In this document: piece by piece, positions 1 through 12,297 of the stretch
Layout: the number at the start of each line of letters is the position of its first letter
Numbering within the stretch: position 1 is the first letter of the stretch
Assembly (NCBI GenBank): GCA_028698335.1
Contig: JAQVDP010000008.1
Location: 1 to 64,000, forward strand
Source: Nevskiales bacterium
GTDB lineage: Bacteria; Pseudomonadota; Gammaproteobacteria; Nevskiales; Nevskiaceae
Reading direction: 5' to 3'
DNA: 64,000 nt
Notes under the pieces: generated by a model
Told to the model about the DNA's origin: nothing
The model's database searches: none
Seen by the model: the letters and a program-made list of their open reading frames with translations, nothing else
Made by a program: the position numbers and the translations under genes

Positions 1-60
1 CGCCAGCAGGCTATCCAGCAACGCAGACGGCACAGCCGCATTCTTCTTCTTTACGGTCAT
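1..60 (-). CDS. IS256-like transposase, N-terminal 20 codons only (runs off window start)
   Basis: Read on the minus strand from an ATG at 60, the frame gives MTVKKKNAAVPSALLDSLLA and leaves the window open. This resembles the conserved start of IS256-family mutator transposases, in which a Ser-Ala-Leu-Leu-Asp stretch precedes the first helices. It sits directly inside a terminal-repeat-like sequence at 99-126, as expected for a transposase gene starting about 65 bp from the left end of its element. The catalytic DDE residues lie outside the window, so activity cannot be judged. The family call rests on a short N terminus and the style of the terminus (a TTTTGTGTAAA motif). Confidence 0.55.
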   Translation of the reverse strand, partial: MTVKKKNAAVPSALLDSLLA

Positions 61-126
61 CGCTACTCCTTGGAGCGAGGCAGTCTCCTGCCTCATGACC
101 GTTTACACAAAATCTGGGACACGCCC
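1..126 (-). mobile_element. Left end of an IS256-like insertion sequence (copy 1)
   Basis: Positions 1-126 are repeated base for base at 242-367, and identity stops sharply at 126/367. On the minus strand the outer end reads GGGCGTGTCCCAGATTTTGT, an imperfect terminus typical in style of IS256-family elements, followed by the transposase start at 60. The element continues past the window start, so length, right end and target duplication cannot be seen. Confidence 0.6.
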
Positions 127-241
127 CCCGGTAACGGCGAAATTCAGCACAGGTGCGCGCCCAAAATCGTCAGAACTATCAAAAATCAAATCAACGCGTC
201 TACACGCGCCAATATTCCGCAGTTACGCAGCGGTCTCAGTC
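127..241. other. 115-bp unassigned spacer between two IS left ends
   Basis: This stretch separates the two identical IS ends. It is more AT-rich than the rest of the window and contains no open frame of note on either strand. I see no copy of the IS terminus in inverted orientation here, so it does not look like the right end of the same element. It could be leftover cassette DNA or the edge of another element. I do not recognise it. Confidence 0.5.
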
Positions 242-367
242 CGCCAGCAGGCTATCCAGCAACGCAGACGGCACAGCCGCATTCTTCTTCTTTACGGTCA
301 TCGCTACTCCTTGGAGCGAGGCAGTCTCCTGCCTCATGACCGTTTACACAAAATCTGGGACACGCCC
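242..367 (-). mobile_element. Truncated left end of the same IS256-like element (copy 2)
   Basis: This is a perfect 126-bp direct repeat of 1-126. Its transposase start lies at 301 (minus), but the frame closes at a TGA after 21 codons because the element is broken at about 241. The outer end abuts cassette DNA at 368, only about 20 bp beyond the attC crossover point. It therefore interrupts the second cassette of the integron within the first codons of a possible reading frame that starts ATG ACA AAG ACC on the minus strand (378-367). Confidence 0.65.
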
Positions 368-382
368 GGTCTTTGTCATGAC

Positions 383-451
383 GCCCAACGCCAAGCTCAC
401 TCGACGAAAACCGCGCAGCGGTTTTTGGTCGAGTGAAGCGACGTGTTATGT
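383..451 (-). other. attC recombination site of the first gene cassette
   Basis: On the minus strand the 69-bp site starts with ACATAAC (451-445) and ends with the core site GTTGGGC (389-383). Between them are inverted arms: plus-strand CACTCGAC (398-405) pairs with GTCGAGTG (428-435). An inner AAAACCGC/GCGGTTTT stem completes the imperfect hairpin expected of attC sites. The 5' box ACATAAC is the exact complement of the GTTATGT at the cassette entry point (836-830), as the cassette model requires. The TAA stop of the HNH gene lies inside the 5' box, a normal arrangement for cassettes. Confidence 0.85.
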
Positions 452-835
452 TTTTTGTCCTTCACAGAAGACATTACATACCTTTCCCCAGAACTGATCT
501 GCATTCTTTCTTCTTTCACGTATATGATCTCTGGCTGAGACTATGCGTTCTTCTCTATTACTGCCTTGTGGGTAGAAAGTCATCTTGGCGTTGTTGCAAA
601 CCTTGCATGACAACGCCAAATTACCCTCTTCATCATCACCGCCTTTTGATTTTGGGATAACATGATCAAATTGCACCGAGTCCCAAGCAATACGATCTTG
701 AATCAAGTCAGAATCACAATATTCGCATTTGCCGTTTGCTCTAACAAAAACAATGGCATCTCTTTCTGAGTAACCTAGATCCATCATAGCTTTGAGTTTA
801 TCTGTCACGCGCCAACCTTCTTTTAATAAACATAA
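389..835 (-). mobile_element. Integron gene cassette, 447 bp, carrying an HNH nuclease gene
   Basis: The boundaries are the crossover points: between G836 and T835 (minus strand) in the attI core site GTTATGT, and after the first G of the attC core GTTGGGC at 389. The cassette contains one gene on the minus strand and no promoter of its own that I can see. Expression would come from a promoter in the attI/intI region. Base composition is far more AT-rich than the chromosome downstream, as usual for captured cassettes. Confidence 0.8.
446..808 (-). CDS. HNH endonuclease encoded in an integron cassette
   Basis: The predicted protein has 120 residues. Two zinc-binding pairs, C28-x2-C31 and C68-x2-C71, enclose the HNH core: FDHVIPKSKGG with H49, then N63, and an Asn directly after the last Cys. 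This is the HNH_5-like layout of small McrA-type nucleases, which cut DNA using a metal held by the beta-beta-alpha fold. I chose the GTG at 808 because AGAAGG lies seven bases upstream and because longer frames would start inside the attI site, outside the cassette. The stop overlaps the attC. Its role is unknown. Cassette-borne HNH proteins could be restriction, homing or toxin-like enzymes; nothing here decides which. Confidence 0.75.
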   Translation of the reverse strand: MTDKLKAMMDLGYSERDAIVFVRANGKCEYCDSDLIQDRIAWDSVQFDHVIPKSKGGDDEEGNLALSCKVCNNAKMTFYPQGSNREERIVSARDHIRERRKNADQFWGKVCNVFCEGQKT

Positions 836-900
836 CGCTTTATTAAGGAACCAAGTCGGTTCCATAACTCCGAAATAGGTTCCATAATCTGGAACGTGCA
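830..900 (-). other. attI-like site of the integron
   Basis: The core site GTTATGT (836-830 on the minus strand) marks the entry point of the cassette. Beyond it, towards intI, the ten-base motif GGTTCCATAA occurs twice in direct orientation on the plus strand (858-867 and 878-887), 20 bp apart. Inverted GGAACC/GGAACG copies lie at 847-852 and 891-896. In class 1 integrons, direct repeats beside the core bind the integrase, so these are the likely counterpart. The outer limit is set by eye. Confidence 0.6.
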
Positions 901-939
901 ATGACAACTATCTGATTTATAAAAAGGGAGGGTAGGCAT

Positions 940-1164
940 ATGCACGCAAACGGCACCGGAAACGGTAACGCTGCAGGAGGGCAACGCCTTCTGGATCGTG
1001 TCAGAGCCGAGATTCGAAAGAAGCATTACAGCCTCAGTACGGAAGAATCCTATGTGGGCTGGATTAAACGCTTCATTCTGTTTCACGGCAAGCGACATCT
1101 CCGTGACATGGGCGCACAGGAAGTCGAAGCGTTTCTGAGCGATAGAGCGCCTGCAATACTCTGA
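940..1164 (+). pseudogene. intI: Truncated integron integrase (intI), N-terminal domain only
   Basis: The 74-residue product begins with a divergent leader and then carries the conserved start of integron integrases: RLLDRVRAEIRKKHYS, then WIKRFILFHGKRH, then MGAQEVEAFLS. This is the N-terminal SAM-like core-binding domain. After FLS (about 1140) the similarity stops and seven unrelated residues precede a stop. The catalytic domain with the Arg-His-Arg-Tyr residues and the integron-specific insert are missing, so the enzyme cannot recombine. The ATG has a GGGAGG box eight bases upstream. Orientation is divergent from the cassette, the standard integron layout. Confidence 0.85.
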
Positions 1165-1178
1165 CATATAAAGAAATA

Positions 1179-1203
1179 GCCCCGCAGTCTCCTGCGGGGC
1201 CTT
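1179..1203. terminator. Intrinsic terminator between the intI stump and the CoA-transferase gene
   Basis: A perfect nine-base stem (GCCCCGCAG at 1179-1187 and CTGCGGGGC at 1192-1200) has a four-base loop. Plus-strand bases after it are moderately T-rich, and the minus-strand side runs into TATTTCTTTA. It can therefore serve the minus-strand gene that ends at 1292 as well as the plus-strand intI remnant. Confidence 0.6.
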
Positions 1204-1291
1204 GTTCTCTTGGATGTTTCATTGCCGGGCACGCCCTACGCGACGCTGGGCTCCCGGCCTTGCCGGGGGCCCTCCACGCCGCTTGAGGGCT

Positions 1292-3847
1292 TCACTTCTT
1301 GGATTCCTGCTCCAGCATGCCGGCCATGCCCTGTTTGGGGGCATCCGCCTTCGGCGCCGCCGGGCGCGGGGGCATGCGCGGCATGCCGGGGAAGCCGATG
1401 GCGAACTGTTCTTCCATGGTGGTCATGTCGTCTTCGGAATAGCCCATGGACGCCATGATCTCCTTGGTGTGTTCGCCGACCAGCAGCGGCCGGCCCTGGA
1501 TCACGCCCGGGGTGTCGGACAGGTTCACCAGCAGGCCGATCTGGTCGAGCTTGCCGACCACCGGATGCGGATAGGAGACGACCCACTGCTTGTTCTGGAA
1601 CTCGGGGTTGTCGTGCAGCTTGCGGGAGAACTCGGCGTCGACCACTTCCACCGGCACGCCGGCTGCGTCGAGCTTCGCGAACCAGTTGGCGGCGGTGTCG
1701 GTCTTGAGGCGGTCCCCGATCAGCTTGGTCAGTTCGGCGTCGTTCTGGTGGCGCGCGTCGTGGCTGGCGAAGCGCGGATCGGTCACGCAGCCGGCGAGGT
1801 CCAGCACCGTGAACAGTTCGTCCCAGTGCGACTGGTCGGCGAGCACGAAGCACAGCCAGCCGTCCTGGGTCGGGTAGATGCGATGACCGGCCGAGTAGCC
1901 GACCTGGTCGCCGCCGATGCGCGGGCGCTCGAAGCCCTTGCCGTCCGGCGTGGCCACCGCGTAGCTGGTGTTGAGCAGCGCGGCGTTGATGATGGAGGTG
2001 TCGACGAACTGGCCCTCGCCGGTGCGGTCGCGGTGGTAGATGGCGTTGCAGATGGCCACCGCGGAGAGGAAGCCGTTGCCGGTGTCGCCGAAGCTGGTGA
2101 AGCTCCACAGCGGACGGCCGGTTTCGCCATTGCTGCCCTCGCGACCCATGCCGCCGTCCTCGAACTGGATGCCGGACAGGCAGGCGCCGGTCTGGTCGTT
2201 GCCGGGCAGGCTGGCGCGGGCGCCGCGCTCGAAGCCGCGGGTGTGGCAGTAGATCAGGTCAGGCTTGAGCTGCTTGAGCGACTCGTAGTCGATCTTCAGG
2301 CGCTCGGCGGCGTCGTAGCGCATGTTGTGCTGGACCACGTCCGCCTGCTTGACCAGATCCAGCAGGATCTTCATCGCGCGCGGGTCTTTCAGGTTCAGCG
2401 TGATGCTCTTCTTGCCGCGGTTGGCCATGTAGGCGATGTGCACGCGGTGCCAGAACAGGTCATACAGGCCGTTGATCTTGATGACCGTGGCGCCGAGGTC
2501 GCTGAGCAGCTGCGTGCCGAACGGGCCGGCGATGGCCAGGCCCAGATCCAGCACGGTGATGCCTTCCAGCGGTGCCTTGAGATCACCCTTCTTCGCGGCG
2601 GCGGTCGCGGCCTTGGCCTCGGCGATGATCTGCGCGGCCTCGGCCTTGACCTCATCGGTGTTCGCGCCCGGCGCGACCGGCGGCGCACCGGGCTTGCCCT
2701 GGGTCACGCTCATGTTGAAGGCGTTGCCGACGGTGCGGATGGTGCCCAGTTCGGGGTCCTGGGTCTCGGTGACGCAGCCGTCCTCGAGGAAGGCGGGGTC
2801 GGCCAGCGACTCCTCGATGCTGCGCACCGGCTGCATCGTCATCTCCGCGGTGGCGGCGGCGTCGACCCAGTCCTTGACCGGGAACTTGGCGACGGCCTCG
2901 GCGAGGATCGGCTGGTAGTGCGACATCACCAGGATCTCTTCGGGGCCCGTGCCGAAGCGGTCCGGGTCGTTCTGCACGGTGAGGTCGGGCGAGGCGTTGA
3001 GGGTGTCGCCCTGCGAGGCCTGCAGGATGAAGCGCGGGTTCGGCACCCAGTTGTGCAGCCACTTGCCGTCCTTGGCCTGGAAGTGGCCCTTGGGCGACTT
3101 GCAGTTGAGGATCCAGGTGTCGAAGCCCGGCGCGTCCGGCTTCTCGGCGCGCTGCCAGACGCCGGCGGCGCCGGCCATCGCACCCTGCAGCAGCGAGGTC
3201 TCGACCCACTGGCCCTTGCCGGTGATCTCGCGCGCGCGCAGCGCGGCGCTGATGCCGAGCGAGGCGTTGAAGAAGGCGCCGAGGCTGGGCCAGTACGAGG
3301 CCACGAACAGCGGACCGTCGCGGTCCGCACCCTGCACCCAGTCGCGCGGGATCTCCAGATCCGGGAACGGGTCCGGCAGGCCGCTGATGTGGTTGAGCGC
3401 GCCTTCTTCCCAGCCGCGCTGTTCGAACATCAGGCCGGTGCGCGCCTGCACCAGCGCGTCGTAGGCCGGGCGCTTGCTCAGCGCGTTGTCGCGGCCGTAG
3501 CCGGTGATCGAGCAGTAGATCAGGCGCGGGTTGAGCGCGGACAGGGTCTTGTAGTCGATGCCCAGCCTCGCGGTGGTGCCCGGCGCGTAGGACTCGACCA
3601 GCACGTCGGCCTGGCTCGCCAGCGCGAGAAAGGCCTTTTTGTCGTCCTCGGTCTTGAGGTCGAGGATCGCGCTGCGCTTGCCGCGCTGCCAGACCTTGTA
3701 GCCGAGCTGGCCGCGGAACGGGTCGCCCCCCGGCGGTTCGATCTTGGTGACCTGGGCGCCGTTGTCGGCGAGCAGCATCGTGGCCATCGGCCCGGCGATG
3801 CCCCAGCTCAGGTCGAGGACTTTGAGGTCTTTGTAAACACCAGCCAT
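1292..3847 (-). CDS. Double-domain family III CoA-transferase (CaiB/BaiF type)
   Basis: The 851-residue product is about twice the usual 400-residue size because two CaiB/BaiF domains are fused. Domain 1 starts with a KVLDLSWGIAGPMAT-type motif. An Ala/Lys-rich linker lies near 400-425, and domain 2 restarts with ITVLDLGLAIAGPFG near residue 427. In this family a conserved Asp carries the acyl/CoA anhydride. Domain 2 has it (FGDTGNG, Asp588), but the matching place in domain 1 appears to be Trp186 (SYWPSLG), so one active site per chain is likely. It probably moves CoA onto a steroid- or lipid-derived acid; the substrate is unknown. It lies 78 bp downstream of the amidohydrolase gene, probably as one unit. 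The ATG follows an AGAGAAG box. Confidence 0.85.
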   Translation of the reverse strand: MAGVYKDLKVLDLSWGIAGPMATMLLADNGAQVTKIEPPGGDPFRGQLGYKVWQRGKRSAILDLKTEDDKKAFLALASQADVLVESYAPGTTARLGIDYKTLSALNPRLIYCSITGYGRDNALSKRPAYDALVQARTGLMFEQRGWEEGALNHISGLPDPFPDLEIPRDWVQGADRDGPLFVASYWPSLGAFFNASLGISAALRAREITGKGQWVETSLLQGAMAGAAGVWQRAEKPDAPGFDTWILNCKSPKGHFQAKDGKWLHNWVPNPRFILQASQGDTLNASPDLTVQNDPDRFGTGPEEILVMSHYQPILAEAVAKFPVKDWVDAAATAEMTMQPVRSIEESLADPAFLEDGCVTETQDPELGTIRTVGNAFNMSVTQGKPGAPPVAPGANTDEVKAEAAQIIAEAKAATAAAKKGDLKAPLEGITVLDLGLAIAGPFGTQLLSDLGATVIKINGLYDLFWHRVHIAYMANRGKKSITLNLKDPRAMKILLDLVKQADVVQHNMRYDAAERLKIDYESLKQLKPDLIYCHTRGFERGARASLPGNDQTGACLSGIQFEDGGMGREGSNGETGRPLWSFTSFGDTGNGFLSAVAICNAIYHRDRTGEGQFVDTSIINAALLNTSYAVATPDGKGFERPRIGGDQVGYSAGHRIYPTQDGWLCFVLADQSHWDELFTVLDLAGCVTDPRFASHDARHQNDAELTKLIGDRLKTDTAANWFAKLDAAGVPVEVVDAEFSRKLHDNPEFQNKQWVVSYPHPVVGKLDQIGLLVNLSDTPGVIQGRPLLVGEHTKEIMASMGYSEDDMTTMEEQFAIGFPGMPRMPPRPAAPKADAPKQGMAGMLEQESKK

Positions 3848-3925
3848 GTCACTTCTCTCTCGTGTCGTAGGGCGGATCGGCGTCTGGCGCGCGATCCGCC
3901 GCGTCGGTGTGGGTGCGGCCGGGCC

Positions 3926-5026
3926 TCAGCCCAGCCCGAAGGTCTTGAGCGCGTTGCCGGAGGTGATCTTCACGCGGTCCGCCTCGGGGATACCGGCCTC
4001 GGCGAACTGGCTGACCACCTGCGCGCGCGAGTTCGGCCAGCAGGTGGCCGGATGCGGGAAGTCGGTGGACCAGTACAGGCAGTCCGGACCGAAGTACCGG
4101 TAGCAGTCGGCCAGGCCGCGGGGCTCGTACATGAACGTGGCGCCGCACTGGGCCTTGAAGGTCTCGCTCGGCGGCCGCTTCACGCCGGGGAACTCGTAGT
4201 GCTGGTGCATGCGCGGGTCGAGCAGCGCCTCGAAGAACCACGGCAGCCAGCCCAGGCCGGGCTCGACGAACAGCACCTTCATCTTCGGGTACTTCTCGAG
4301 CGTGCCGGTGAGGATCCACATGCAGATGGTCTCCGCCAGCGGCGCCCAGGCCAGGCCGGTGAAGATGCCCTTCTGCGGGGTCGGATCGCGGCGGAACACG
4401 TCCCACAGCGAGGCGCGCAGATCCAGGTGGTTGAGGATGGTCAGGCCGGCCTCCTCGATGGTCTTCCACAGCGGCTCGTAGCGCTTGTCGTAGAAGTCCG
4501 GCAGCCCCAGATCCGACGGGAACGGCGTGAGCTGCACGCAGCGCGCCTTGCGATCCCGCGCCAGCCGCTCGACTTCCTTGACCGCGAAGTCGATGTCATA
4601 CAGCGGCAACTGGTAGGCGCACATCAGGCGCACCGGATCGAAGGCGGCGAAGTCCGCCATCGCGTTGTTGTAGCCCTCGAAGACTTCCTTCCAGTTGTCG
4701 CCCATCAGATGCGGATTGACGATCTTGGCGCCGGCCAGCTCGGGGAAGATCACCTCGGCGTAGACGCCGTCCAGATCCATCGCCTTGAGCTTGCCTTCCG
4801 GGTTGAAGTGACCGGGGTCCTTGGACGCTTCCGGATCGACGAAATCCTCCAGCTCCAGGTTCTTCTGGCCGCCGCGCAGCACGCGGGCCGCGTATTCCTC
4901 GGCCTTCCTGTTGGCCTCGTCCCAGACGCCGTGCAGGTCCTTGCGCAGGCGCTCCTTGACCCATTCGTCGGTGAAATGCACGTGCGAATCCACCGATACG
5001 AGCTTTTCCTTGGCCAGCTCCGTCAT
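3926..5026 (-). CDS. Amidohydrolase family 2 metal-dependent hydrolase
   Basis: The predicted protein has 366 residues with the TIM-barrel amidohydrolase signature: the metal-binding HxH pair DSHVHF (H15, H17), a later His in LNHLDLR, and a C-terminal Asp in STDFPHP. This is the ACMSD-like branch (decarboxylases and hydrolases acting on ring-cleavage or acyl products). It is a cytoplasmic enzyme with no signal peptide. I chose the ATG at 5026 because GGAGG lies eight bases upstream; a longer upstream reading frame has no such site. Its neighbour, the fused CoA-transferase, suggests joint action on a CoA-linked catabolite. Exact substrate cannot be read from the sequence. Confidence 0.8.
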   Translation of the reverse strand: MTELAKEKLVSVDSHVHFTDEWVKERLRKDLHGVWDEANRKAEEYAARVLRGGQKNLELEDFVDPEASKDPGHFNPEGKLKAMDLDGVYAEVIFPELAGAKIVNPHLMGDNWKEVFEGYNNAMADFAAFDPVRLMCAYQLPLYDIDFAVKEVERLARDRKARCVQLTPFPSDLGLPDFYDKRYEPLWKTIEEAGLTILNHLDLRASLWDVFRRDPTPQKGIFTGLAWAPLAETICMWILTGTLEKYPKMKVLFVEPGLGWLPWFFEALLDPRMHQHYEFPGVKRPPSETFKAQCGATFMYEPRGLADCYRYFGPDCLYWSTDFPHPATCWPNSRAQVVSQFAEAGIPEADRVKITSGNALKTFGLG

Positions 5027-5208
5027 TGCACATCCTCCAGTCGCGTTCTCGCCTGACCCGGCGTCGCGCTCCGGTCCGGAAGGCCTGAACCCCCGCCGGA
5101 ACGCCGTTTTTACGGGCATCTGCGATCGACCATACCCGTAGCCTCGGAACGGCCGCCTGCCTCAAACGGGTGAGTTTGTGAACAGGCTTCGCCAAATGCC
5201 GCGGGGCA

Positions 5209-5244
5209 CAAAAAACCCGGCGAAGAACGCAGCCTCCGCCGGGT
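5209..5244 (-). terminator. Intrinsic terminator of the nirS/TonB-receptor unit
   Basis: On the minus strand an eight-base stem, ACCCGGCG with CGCCGGGT (5244-5237 and 5222-5215), is followed at once by a run of T residues (5214-5209). It lies 27 bp beyond the TonB-receptor stop codon, which is the right place and orientation. Confidence 0.85.
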
Positions 5245-5270
5245 CGGTTCGCCGATGCCGGCGGGCGGCT

Positions 5271-9915
<4,645 letters not shown>

Positions 9916-12297
9916 TCACCCGCCAAGGGGATCCGACGCCCGCGGCGCAGCAGTCGAAACCGACCGGTCGCGGTAGAACCAGGCGCCCAGGGCCGGCAGC
10001 ACGCAGATCGCGCCGAGCATGTTGACCAGGAACATGAACGACAGCATCACGCCCATGTCGGCCTGGAACTTCAGCGCCGAGAACAGCCAGGTGGCGACGC
10101 CGACCGACATCGTGATCGCGGTGAACACCGCGGCGCTGCCGCGCTCGACCATCGCGCGCTCGAAGGCCTCGCGGAAGTCGGTGCCCTCCCCGTTCATGTG
10201 GTGCTGGATGCGCTCGAACAGGTAGATGCCGTAGTCGACGCCGACGCCGACGCCGAGCGCGATCACCGGCAGCGTGGCGACCTTGAGGCCGATGTCCATC
10301 ACCGCCATCACCGCGTTGCAGAACACCGAGACCATGGTCAGCGGGATCATCACGCAGATCACGCCGATCCAGGAGCGGAAGGTGATCAGGCAGAACAGCG
10401 CCAGGGCGCCGAAGATCGACAGCAGCATCTTGGCCTCGGCCTCGGACACCGCCTCGTTGGTCGCCGCCATCACGCCGACGTTGCCGCTGGCCAGGCGCAG
10501 GTTGACGCCGTCCACCGGGTTCTGGGCGATGAAGCGCTTGATCTCGGACACCACGTGGGCAATCGTCGAGCCCTCGTGGTCCTGCATGAACACGACCACC
10601 TGGATCGCCTTGCAGCCCTCGGTGTTGAGGCCCAGCTTGGGATCGAAGGCCTTGGAGCCGGTCGACAGGCCGACCTGGGTGCGCGGCAGGGCGTGCCAGC
10701 GCGGATTGCCCTCGTTGAACGCGGCGATGACCAGCTTGCCGACGCTGCCGACACTGACCACCGACTGCACCCCGGCGACGCCGCGCATGTAGGTCTCGAA
10801 GCGGTCGATGGTGTTGATGACCTCGTAGTGCAGGCAGGAGTCGCCCTCGAAGTCCTTGGCCTCGACGATCACCGACAGCACGTCGACGCCGATGTCGTAG
10901 GAGCCGGCGATGGCGCGGCTGTCCTGGTTGTAGCGCGAGTCCGGGCGCAGCTCCGGCACGCCGGTGCCGGTGTCGCCGATGACCAGATCGCGCGACAGCC
11001 ACGCCGCGCCAGCCAGCATCGCCAGGCTCACCGCGAACACGATCGACGCCGCACGGGGCTCGGCGCAGGCGCCGATCCAGCGGATCAGCGCCGGACGTCC
11101 GCCGCCGATGACCTCCTTGCGCGCGTGCTCGAGGCTGGACTGCTCCAGGCGCAGGTTGGCGAGGATGATCGGCAGGATCATCTTGTTGGTGATGATCATC
11201 AGCAGCACGCCGAGGCAGGCGGTGATGCCCAGCTCGTGCACGATCGGGATCTCGATGAACATGATCACGCCGAAGCCGAGGGCCTCGGTCAGCAGCGCCA
11301 CCGCGCCGGGAATGAACAGGCGGGTGAAGGCGTTGCGCGCCGCGGTCACCGAGTCGGCGCCGTGGATGATCTCCTGGCGCCAGGCGCTGGTCATCTGCAC
11401 CGCGTGCGAGACGCCGATCGAGAAGATCAGGAACGGAACCAGGATCGACATCGGGTCGATGCCGTAGCCGATCAGCGGCAGCGCGCCGATCAGCCACAGC
11501 ACCGGCAGCATCGCCACCACCGTGGCGGCGACGGTGATCCGCAGCGAGCGCGTGTACCAGTACAGCAGCACCAGCGTGATCGCGAACGCGATCGCGAAGA
11601 AGGTGAACACGCCGATCAGGCCCTTGATCACGTCACCGAGCAGACGCGCGAAGCCGATGACGTTGACCTCGATGTTGTCCGACTCGTACTTGTGGCGGAT
11701 GTCCTCCAGGCGCTGCTGCACGTCCCAGTAGTCCACCTTGACGCCGGCGTCGGGGTCGTACTCGTGCAGGTCGGCGCGGATCATCGCGCCCTTGAGGTCA
11801 TTGGCGACGAGCTGGCCGATCTGGCCGGAATGCTCGACGTTGCGGCGCACCTTCTCGAGCTGTTTCTCGGTGCCCGAGTAGCGTGCCGGCACCACCGGCT
11901 CGCCCTTGAAGCCCCATTCGGTGATCTCGATGTAGTAGACGTCCGGCGTGAACAGCGACGACACCCGCGTGCGGTTGATGCCGGGGATGAAGAACACGTC
12001 GTCGGTGGCGCCCTGCAGCGCCTCCATGAACTCCTTGTTGTAGATGTCGCCCTCGCCCTTCCAGCGCAGGTTCACCAGGATCGTGTTGGCCCCGGAGAAG
12101 TCCTTCATGTACTCCATCATCGTCCGCATGTACGGATGCTCGATGGGAATCAGCTTGAGGAAGCCGGGGTCGAGCTGGATGCGGGTGGCGTTGTAGCCGA
12201 AGAAGGCGGTGACCATCGCGAACAGCACGGCCAGCACCTTGCGGCGGCCGATCAGGAAGTCGCCCATGCCCTCGACGAAATGCTCCATGCGGCTCAT
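9916..12297 (-). CDS. MMPL/RND-superfamily exporter
   Basis: The 793-residue inner-membrane protein has the RND layout: one N-terminal helix, a large periplasmic loop, a six-helix block with the sterol-sensing-like core (near residues 225-390), a second periplasmic loop and a second helix block near 600-780. Members of this HpnN/MMPL branch move hydrophobic molecules such as hopanoids or lipids. In steroid- and hydrocarbon-degrading bacteria they are often found beside a BNR/YCF48-like gene, as here. The ATG shares one base with the TGA of that gene (TGATG), so coupling is likely. A TTG one codon earlier is possible but unneeded. Substrate is inferred from context only. Confidence 0.85.
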   Translation of the reverse strand: MSRMEHFVEGMGDFLIGRRKVLAVLFAMVTAFFGYNATRIQLDPGFLKLIPIEHPYMRTMMEYMKDFSGANTILVNLRWKGEGDIYNKEFMEALQGATDDVFFIPGINRTRVSSLFTPDVYYIEITEWGFKGEPVVPARYSGTEKQLEKVRRNVEHSGQIGQLVANDLKGAMIRADLHEYDPDAGVKVDYWDVQQRLEDIRHKYESDNIEVNVIGFARLLGDVIKGLIGVFTFFAIAFAITLVLLYWYTRSLRITVAATVVAMLPVLWLIGALPLIGYGIDPMSILVPFLIFSIGVSHAVQMTSAWRQEIIHGADSVTAARNAFTRLFIPGAVALLTEALGFGVIMFIEIPIVHELGITACLGVLLMIITNKMILPIILANLRLEQSSLEHARKEVIGGGRPALIRWIGACAEPRAASIVFAVSLAMLAGAAWLSRDLVIGDTGTGVPELRPDSRYNQDSRAIAGSYDIGVDVLSVIVEAKDFEGDSCLHYEVINTIDRFETYMRGVAGVQSVVSVGSVGKLVIAAFNEGNPRWHALPRTQVGLSTGSKAFDPKLGLNTEGCKAIQVVVFMQDHEGSTIAHVVSEIKRFIAQNPVDGVNLRLASGNVGVMAATNEAVSEAEAKMLLSIFGALALFCLITFRSWIGVICVMIPLTMVSVFCNAVMAVMDIGLKVATLPVIALGVGVGVDYGIYLFERIQHHMNGEGTDFREAFERAMVERGSAAVFTAITMSVGVATWLFSALKFQADMGVMLSFMFLVNMLGAICVLPALGAWFYRDRSVSTAAPRASDPLGG

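Noticed and set aside
127-241. Reading the spacer between IS ends as the right end of the IS
   Set aside because: No inverted copy of GGCGTGTCCCAGATTTTGT is present, so the right end cannot be identified there.
446-907. Starting the HNH protein at the far upstream TTG (907)
   Set aside because: That start lies within attI, outside the cassette; the GTG at 808 has a ribosome site and lies inside the cassette.
1255-1269. Hairpin CCCGGCC...GCCGGG as terminator for the CoA-transferase gene
   Set aside because: It has a very short loop and no T tract; the stem at 1179-1200 is the better terminator.
1202-5056. A 1284-codon open frame on the plus strand across the CoA-transferase and amidohydrolase genes
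   Set aside because: It is antisense to two clear genes; its composition (Arg, Gly, Val, Leu-rich without domains) is the usual shadow of high-GC coding sequence.
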